Positions 59,378-64,000 of a stretch of DNA of 64,000 bases are shown here, piece by piece. The first letter of the stretch is position 1. The number at the start of each line of letters is the position of its first letter. Below the pieces are notes generated by a model. It was given only the letters and a program-made list of their open reading frames with translations. It ran no database searches and was not told where the DNA came from. The DNA comes from Streptomyces sp. NBC_01262 (GTDB taxonomy: Bacteria > Actinomycetota > Actinomycetes > Streptomycetales > Streptomycetaceae), in NCBI RefSeq assembly GCF_036226365.1, contig NZ_CP108462.1, positions 6,728,501 through 6,792,500 on the forward strand, read 5' to 3'. The position numbers were made by a program, and so were the translations under genes.

Positions 59378-59563
59378 ATGAGCGCCAGCACGATCGCACC
59401 GCCGCCCAGGACGCAGCTGCACAGCGGCACGACCACCGAGCCGACGGATGGCTTCCACCTCGACGTCCGCTTGGTGGAGGTCGCGGACCCGGCCAGCTTG
59501 GTCAACATGACCGACGACAACTGCGGCAGCAGCTGTGGCGCTTGCACCACCGGCGTCGCCTGA
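59378..59563 (+). CDS. lanA: FxLD-family lanthipeptide precursor
   Basis: The 61-residue precursor has leader MSASTIAPPPRTQLHSG..., the FxLD motif F26-H-L-D29, a helical leader end (VRLVEVADPASLVNM), and a core region TDDNCGSSCGACTTGVA with three Cys and several Ser/Thr that can form (methyl)lanthionines. The T-D-D-x-C-G-x-x-C-G pattern is characteristic of FxLD class I lanthipeptides of actinomycetes. GGAAGGAG sits seven bases before the ATG. The LanB gene follows after 97 bases. The leader cleavage site cannot be fixed. Confidence 0.87.
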   Translation: MSASTIAPPPRTQLHSGTTTEPTDGFHLDVRLVEVADPASLVNMTDDNCGSSCGACTTGVA

Positions 59564-59660
59564 TCGCGGTACTTCGCGCACCGGCTGGCGCTGCTGCACC
59601 GGGGTTCCTGTGCGGCAGCGCCAGCTGTCAGCCCTTTATTCGCATCGTCAGGAGGCGTAC

Positions 59661-62600
59661 ATGCGCTCATCCGATCGCCCGGCAGGATTCCGGTCCGCCG
59701 GGAGGGCGCTCATCCGGGCCGTACCGCACGCCGAGCTGGACCTTCCGCCGTGGCCCGACCTGACCGACCCCGGGCCGGAACACGTCGCGTCGTGGGTGGA
59801 GTGGCTGCGCGGAGTCTGGGCGGTCGATGAGATCGCCGAAGCCCTCAGCCATGCCAGCCCGGAACTCGCCCGACAGGTGCGCACCGTGTGTACGACTGAT
59901 CGGCCGGCCCTACGCGAGACCTGGCGCACCGTCATGTCCGTGGCCCGGTACACGCGGCGGATGGCGGGACGGCCGACGCCGTTCGGCCTGCTCGCCGGGG
60001 TGGCACCGGCCGCGTTCGGGGCGCAGCCGCACACGCACTGGGGTACGGAGCACCGGGCAATCGCCCAAGCCGGGGCAGAGTGGCTGGCCGAGGTCATCGC
60101 GCAGTTGGAAAGGTGCCCTGATCTGCTGGCCCGCCTGCCGGTGGTCACCAACTCCACGATGTCGGTGCGCGGCAACCACCTGATCGTGCCGTACCAGCCG
60201 CAGGCGCGACCCGGGCGTGAGACCGCGGCGGTCGACGCATCGCTGGGGTACACCGCCGCAGTACGGGCCGCTGTCGAAGGGGCGCGCGGTCCGATCCCCT
60301 TCGAGGAACTGGCCGCGAAGCTCCAGGCCGAGTTCCCCGACGCCGCGCCGACGCGGATCATCACCATGCTCACTGGCTTGGTCGCGTGCCGCGCCTTGAT
60401 CACGAGCCTGCACGCCCCCGCGACCGAGCCGGACGCCTTGGGCTATCTGCTGGAGCAACTGCGGGCGGCAGACGCCGCCAGCGCCGAACGGGTCGCTGGC
60501 CTGGTCGGAGTCTTGGAGGAGATCAGTGCGGACCTGGAGCGCCACAACCGGGCGCCCGCTGTCGACGTCGGCGCGGTGCGCGAGGAGGTGACCGCGCGGA
60601 TGCGCCACCTGGCACAGACGAAGCGGCACCCGCTCGCGGTAGACCTGCGGCTCGAGGCGACGGTCGTCCTGCCCGATGAGGTCGCCCGGGAAGTGGAGCG
60701 CGCGGCGCTCGTGCTCACCCGCCTGAGCCACGCCCCCTATGGCACCCGGGCCTGGAAGGCATACCACATGCGGTTCTACGAGCGGTTCGGCATCGGATCG
60801 ATGGTGCCGCTGATGGACGTCGTCGCTGACAGCGGCATCGGCTTCCCCGACGGCTACCCGGGTATGACCACGCCCGAGCCCGGTTCGCCGATGACGAGCC
60901 GTGACGAGGCGCTGCTCGTACTGGCCCAGCGTGCGGCACTCGACGGCCGCGACGAGGTCGTGCTGGACGAGGCGCTGCTGACGAAGCTGGACCTGGGGGA
61001 GAAGGGAATGCGCCTGCCTCCGGACATGGAGATGTGCTTGCGCGTGCACGCCGCCAGCCAGGAGTTGCTGGAGCGCGGTGACTTCTCTCTGGAGGTCGTC
61101 TCGGTCGCGCGATCGGCAGGTGTTCTGACCGGCCGGTTCCTCAGCGTGCTGGAGCTGGAGGAGCGGACGGCGCTGGCCGCTGCTCTGTCGGACCTCCCGG
61201 GCCCTGACGGCGACACGGTGGTGACGCAGTTGTCCTTCCCGCCGCTGGACCCGGCAGCCGCGCACGTGTCCCGCGCGGTGCAGGTCCTGCCGACCGTGAT
61301 CACTCTGGCCGAGCACCGCAGCCGAAGCGAGCAGGTGCTGACCGTGGAGGACCTGGCGGTGGGGTGCGACGGCCGCCGCCTGTACTTGGCGGACCCGGTC
61401 CGGGGCCACCGGGTGGACGCCGTGGGGATGAACGCGCTCAACCCCATTCACCACACCCCGCCGCTCGCCCGCTTCCTGACCGAGATCAGCCGTGCGCAGT
61501 GCGCCCAGGTGACGGCGTTCGACTGGCGAGCCGCCCACCACCTGCCGTTCCTGCCCAGGCTGCGCTACGGCCGCACGATCTTGTCCCCGGCAACATGGCG
61601 ACTTGAAGCAGCCGAACTGCCCGACTGGGCGGATCACTGGGCGGTGTGGGACGACGCCTTGGCCGCCTGGCAGGCCGGGCGCCGAGTGCCGCGCCTGGTG
61701 TATCTGACCCAAGGGGACCGTCGGCTTCTGCTGGACCTGGACGTGGACGGGCACCGGGTGCTGCTGCGCGCCCACCTGCGCTCCGCTTCTCAAGCGGTTC
61801 TCGAAGAAGCCCCCGTCCCGGAGGATTCCGGATGGTGCGGCGGTCGGCCCCATGAGGTCATCGTGCCGATGACGGCCACCGCCCCGCCGCCCTGGCCGCG
61901 TCTGCCCCAGCCCACGCCAGCACGGATCATCGGCCGTAACCAGGGGAAGACACCCGCCACCTCCCGTGTGCTGCTCGCCAGCCTGTACGGGCACATCGAC
62001 CGCCAGAACACGATCCTCACCGAGCATCTGCCCGGCCTGCTGGCCCAGTTCGAGCAACCGCCCTCCTGGTGGTACGTCCGGTTCCGCGATCCCGACCATC
62101 ACCTGCGGCTGCGCATCGCCCTGCCCGAGGTGTCCGCGTTCGGCGAGGTGGCCCGCACGGTGAGCATCTGGGCCGACGAACTGCATCAAGCCGGCCTTCT
62201 TCGGGAAGTGCGGTATCCCACTTCCTACCCGGAGACCGGCCGCTGGGGCTCCGGCCCGGCGTGGGACGCGGCCGAGGAAGTCTTCCGCCGCGACTCCCAA
62301 GCTCTGCTCATCCAGCTCGGCCTTCCCGAACTCCAGCGCCCGCACCGGCAGGCGCTGGTGGTCGCTAACACTGTCGCCATCGCCATCGCCTTCACCGGCA
62401 GCACCGCCGCAGGCATGCAGTGGCTCCTCGACCACGTCCCTGCCACCGCTCCCTCACCCGTTCCGCGTCCAGTGTTCGACGAGGCGCGCCGCATCGCCGA
62501 CCCGCGCGACGACTGGGCGGCGCTGCGCGCGGCCCCGGGCGGTGCCGCCGTCGCCGACGCCTGGGCGGGGCGCGACCAGGCCCTGGCCGACTACAGCACC

Positions 62601-62777
62601 CACCTGCCCGGACCCGATACCGCAGGCGTCGACCGGGACGACGCCCTCGGCTCCCTCCTGCACACCCACTTCGTCCGGGAGGTCGGCATCGACTTCGATG
62701 ACGAGGCCGCCTGCCTGTACCTGGCGCGGGCCGCCGCACTCGCCTGGACCGCCCGCACCGCCGGAGGCCGCCGATGA
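59661..62777 (+). CDS. lanB: Class I lanthipeptide dehydratase (LanB)
   Basis: The 1038-residue full-length dehydratase uses glutamyl-tRNA to dehydrate Ser/Thr of the precursor. An N-terminal glutamylation domain spans about residues 10-700: RYTRRMAGRPTPFGLLAGV (the T-P-F-G-L-x-A-G-V motif), RLSHAPYGTRAWKAYHMRFYERFG, and HVSRAVQVLPT. The C-terminal SpaB_C/thiopeptide-type elimination domain (about 760-1030) has SLYGHIDRQNTIL, WWYVRFRDPDHHLRLRI, and RYPTSYPETGRWGSG. Elimination domain is fused, as in canonical LanB. AGGAGG is five bases before the ATG at 59661. It overlaps lanC by four bases. Confidence 0.92.
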   Translation: MRSSDRPAGFRSAGRALIRAVPHAELDLPPWPDLTDPGPEHVASWVEWLRGVWAVDEIAEALSHASPELARQVRTVCTTDRPALRETWRTVMSVARYTRRMAGRPTPFGLLAGVAPAAFGAQPHTHWGTEHRAIAQAGAEWLAEVIAQLERCPDLLARLPVVTNSTMSVRGNHLIVPYQPQARPGRETAAVDASLGYTAAVRAAVEGARGPIPFEELAAKLQAEFPDAAPTRIITMLTGLVACRALITSLHAPATEPDALGYLLEQLRAADAASAERVAGLVGVLEEISADLERHNRAPAVDVGAVREEVTARMRHLAQTKRHPLAVDLRLEATVVLPDEVAREVERAALVLTRLSHAPYGTRAWKAYHMRFYERFGIGSMVPLMDVVADSGIGFPDGYPGMTTPEPGSPMTSRDEALLVLAQRAALDGRDEVVLDEALLTKLDLGEKGMRLPPDMEMCLRVHAASQELLERGDFSLEVVSVARSAGVLTGRFLSVLELEERTALAAALSDLPGPDGDTVVTQLSFPPLDPAAAHVSRAVQVLPTVITLAEHRSRSEQVLTVEDLAVGCDGRRLYLADPVRGHRVDAVGMNALNPIHHTPPLARFLTEISRAQCAQVTAFDWRAAHHLPFLPRLRYGRTILSPATWRLEAAELPDWADHWAVWDDALAAWQAGRRVPRLVYLTQGDRRLLLDLDVDGHRVLLRAHLRSASQAVLEEAPVPEDSGWCGGRPHEVIVPMTATAPPPWPRLPQPTPARIIGRNQGKTPATSRVLLASLYGHIDRQNTILTEHLPGLLAQFEQPPSWWYVRFRDPDHHLRLRIALPEVSAFGEVARTVSIWADELHQAGLLREVRYPTSYPETGRWGSGPAWDAAEEVFRRDSQALLIQLGLPELQRPHRQALVVANTVAIAIAFTGSTAAGMQWLLDHVPATAPSPVPRPVFDEARRIADPRDDWAALRAAPGGAAVADAWAGRDQALADYSTHLPGPDTAGVDRDDALGSLLHTHFVREVGIDFDDEAACLYLARAAALAWTARTAGGRR

Positions 62778-64000
62778 CCCACGAGCACCAGGCCCTCGAC
62801 TTGGTGGGCGTGATCGCCGACTATCTGGCCCATCCTGACACCACACCCGCCCTGCCGACCCGCAAGCCCTGGTGGCCGCAGCTCCTTGCCCATGGGGTGC
62901 CGGGCATCGCCCTGCTGCACATCGAACTCGCCGCCGCCGAACTTGGGCCGTGGCAGCGTGCCCATGACTGGCTGGCCTGCGCCACCCGTACGCCGGTCAC
63001 CACCGGAGCCGACAGCCACCTCTACTACGGGGCCCCGGCCATCGCCCACGCCCTCGCCTGCGCCGCCGACGCCCGGCCCGGCGCCTTCGGGCAGGCCCTG
63101 GACTCCCTCGACCAGACGATCGCATCCGACACCCGCCGCCGCGTCGACGCCGCGCATCGCCGCATCGAGCGCGGTGAGCTTCCCAACCTGGCCGAGTTCG
63201 ACGTGATCCGGGGCCTGTCCGGCCTGGGCTCCCACCTGTTGCGCCGCGACCCTGACGGCGAGGCGGTCAGAGCCGTCCTTGAGTACCTGGTACGTCTGAC
63301 CGAGCCGGTGAAATCGGGCGGGGAGCTGTTACCGGGCTGGTGGACAGCGGCAGGCCCGTCAGGACGCGACGACGACCAGTTCACCGGAGGTCACGGCAAC
63401 GCCGGTATGGCCCACGGCATCGCCGGGCCGCTGGCCGCCCTTGCCCTGGCCGCGTTGGGCGGGGTCACCGTAGACGGCCACCTGGAGGCGATCGGCCGGA
63501 TCTGCGCGTGGCTCGACCAGTGGCGCACCGATACAGACACCGGCCCCATCTGGCCCTACATGGTCAAGCTCCCCGAACTCCATGACGGATGCCTGAACGC
63601 CCCCGGCAGCCGTCGCCCGAGCTGGTGTTACGGCACCGCCGGACTGGCCCGCGCCCAGCAACTCGCCGCCCTGGCCACCGGGGATGACGACCGTCGGCAC
63701 ATGGCGGAGGACGCGCTGATCCGGGCTCTGGCCGACCCCGTCCAGCTCGCGGCGACCACCGACGCCTCGCTGTGCCACGGATACGCCGGGCTCGCACACA
63801 TCGCCGTCCGTACCGCCGCCGACGCCACCGAGGCCGCCGCCGCGCGACTGTACGCCCTCGTCCCCGGCCTGCTGGACGCCGTTCAGCCCGCCGACACCGA
63901 CCCCCAGCTCACGGCCGCTGCCCTCCTGGAAAGCGACCCGGGATTCCTCGAAGGCGCCGCCGGCGTCGCGCTGGCCGCACTCGCCCCCGCCACCAACACA
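62774..64000 (+). CDS. lanC: Lanthipeptide cyclase (LanC), partial at right edge
   Basis: At least 409 residues of a LanC-like zinc enzyme that adds Cys thiols to dehydrated residues. It shows the alpha-toroid repeats (GVPGIALLHIELA, GGHGNAGMAHGIAGPLAALALAALGG) and zinc ligands C285 in SWCYGTAG and C334/H335 in SLCHGYAG. The stop lies beyond base 64000. The start is coupled to lanB (ATGA). The protein should be nearly complete by family length. A methyltransferase and transporter, common in such clusters, would be sought just outside. Confidence 0.92.
   Translation, partial: MTHEHQALDLVGVIADYLAHPDTTPALPTRKPWWPQLLAHGVPGIALLHIELAAAELGPWQRAHDWLACATRTPVTTGADSHLYYGAPAIAHALACAADARPGAFGQALDSLDQTIASDTRRRVDAAHRRIERGELPNLAEFDVIRGLSGLGSHLLRRDPDGEAVRAVLEYLVRLTEPVKSGGELLPGWWTAAGPSGRDDDQFTGGHGNAGMAHGIAGPLAALALAALGGVTVDGHLEAIGRICAWLDQWRTDTDTGPIWPYMVKLPELHDGCLNAPGSRRPSWCYGTAGLARAQQLAALATGDDDRRHMAEDALIRALADPVQLAATTDASLCHGYAGLAHIAVRTAADATEAAAARLYALVPGLLDAVQPADTDPQLTAAALLESDPGFLEGAAGVALAALAPATNT

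Noticed and set aside
59155-59763. 202-codon frame overlapping the lanthipeptide precursor and LanB start
   Set aside because: Its first 35 residues look protein-like, but the rest is shadow of the precursor and LanB. No ribosome binding site.
1-64000. CRISPR array or rRNA operon
   Set aside because: No regularly spaced repeats with spacers, no cas genes and no rRNA-like sequence were seen.

Overview
The window is high-G+C actinobacterial DNA, almost certainly from a Streptomyces chromosome. The evidence is the strong third-position G/C bias, GTG and TTG starts with GGAGG-type ribosome binding sites, a CvnA-D conservon, XRE/TPR regulators, a WXG100 toxin locus and an FxLD-type lanthipeptide cluster.

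1-6117, core chromosome: a heterodimeric ABC exporter pair (the leftmost gene runs off the window), a xylulokinase, a small YtxH-like membrane protein, two near-identical tRNA-Asn genes with a strong terminator, and an elongator CAT-anticodon tRNA (Met, or the Ile2 isoacceptor).

6118-37027, phage-derived integrative element next to the tRNA 3' end. It holds a tyrosine integrase, an excisionase-like HTH protein, a large-serine-recombinase fragment without its catalytic domain, an XRE/7-TM membrane pair, ParB, a DNA methylase, small proteins, a GAF membrane protein, two ParB/Srx proteins (one fused to a methyltransferase), a PD-(D/E)XK-like nuclease, terminase small and large subunits, portal, scaffold, decoration protein, major capsid protein and a minor capsid protein. 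No tail, lysis or primase gene follows. Between portal and scaffold sits an oppositely oriented 8.9-kb defence cargo: a type III restriction-modification system (res, mod) and a UvrD helicase fused to a PD-(D/E)XK nuclease. The element is either a truncated prophage or a tail-less, capsid-forming satellite. I found no attR.

37293-45131, accessory conflict island on the minus strand. A tightly coupled four-gene operon encodes a SAM methyltransferase, a HEPN-NACHT-FGE-like protein, a cold-shock-like mini-protein and a protein with two C-terminal membrane helices. I regard it as the best candidate for an undescribed system. A transposase remnant and a three-gene WXG100/CpnT-like toxin/putative immunity operon follow.

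45327-59088, Streptomyces accessory regulation: an APH-fold kinase coupled to an XRE-TPR regulator; divergently, an anti-sigma-like ATPase with small partners; a broken gene; a conservon (CvnA-D) extended by a GAF protein and an acyl-CoA dehydrogenase; an endonuclease/exonuclease/phosphatase-family protein with a partial copy upstream; and a helicase with four helicase-associated repeats.

59378-64000, lanthipeptide cluster: an FxLD precursor peptide, a full-length LanB dehydratase and a LanC cyclase that runs off the right edge.
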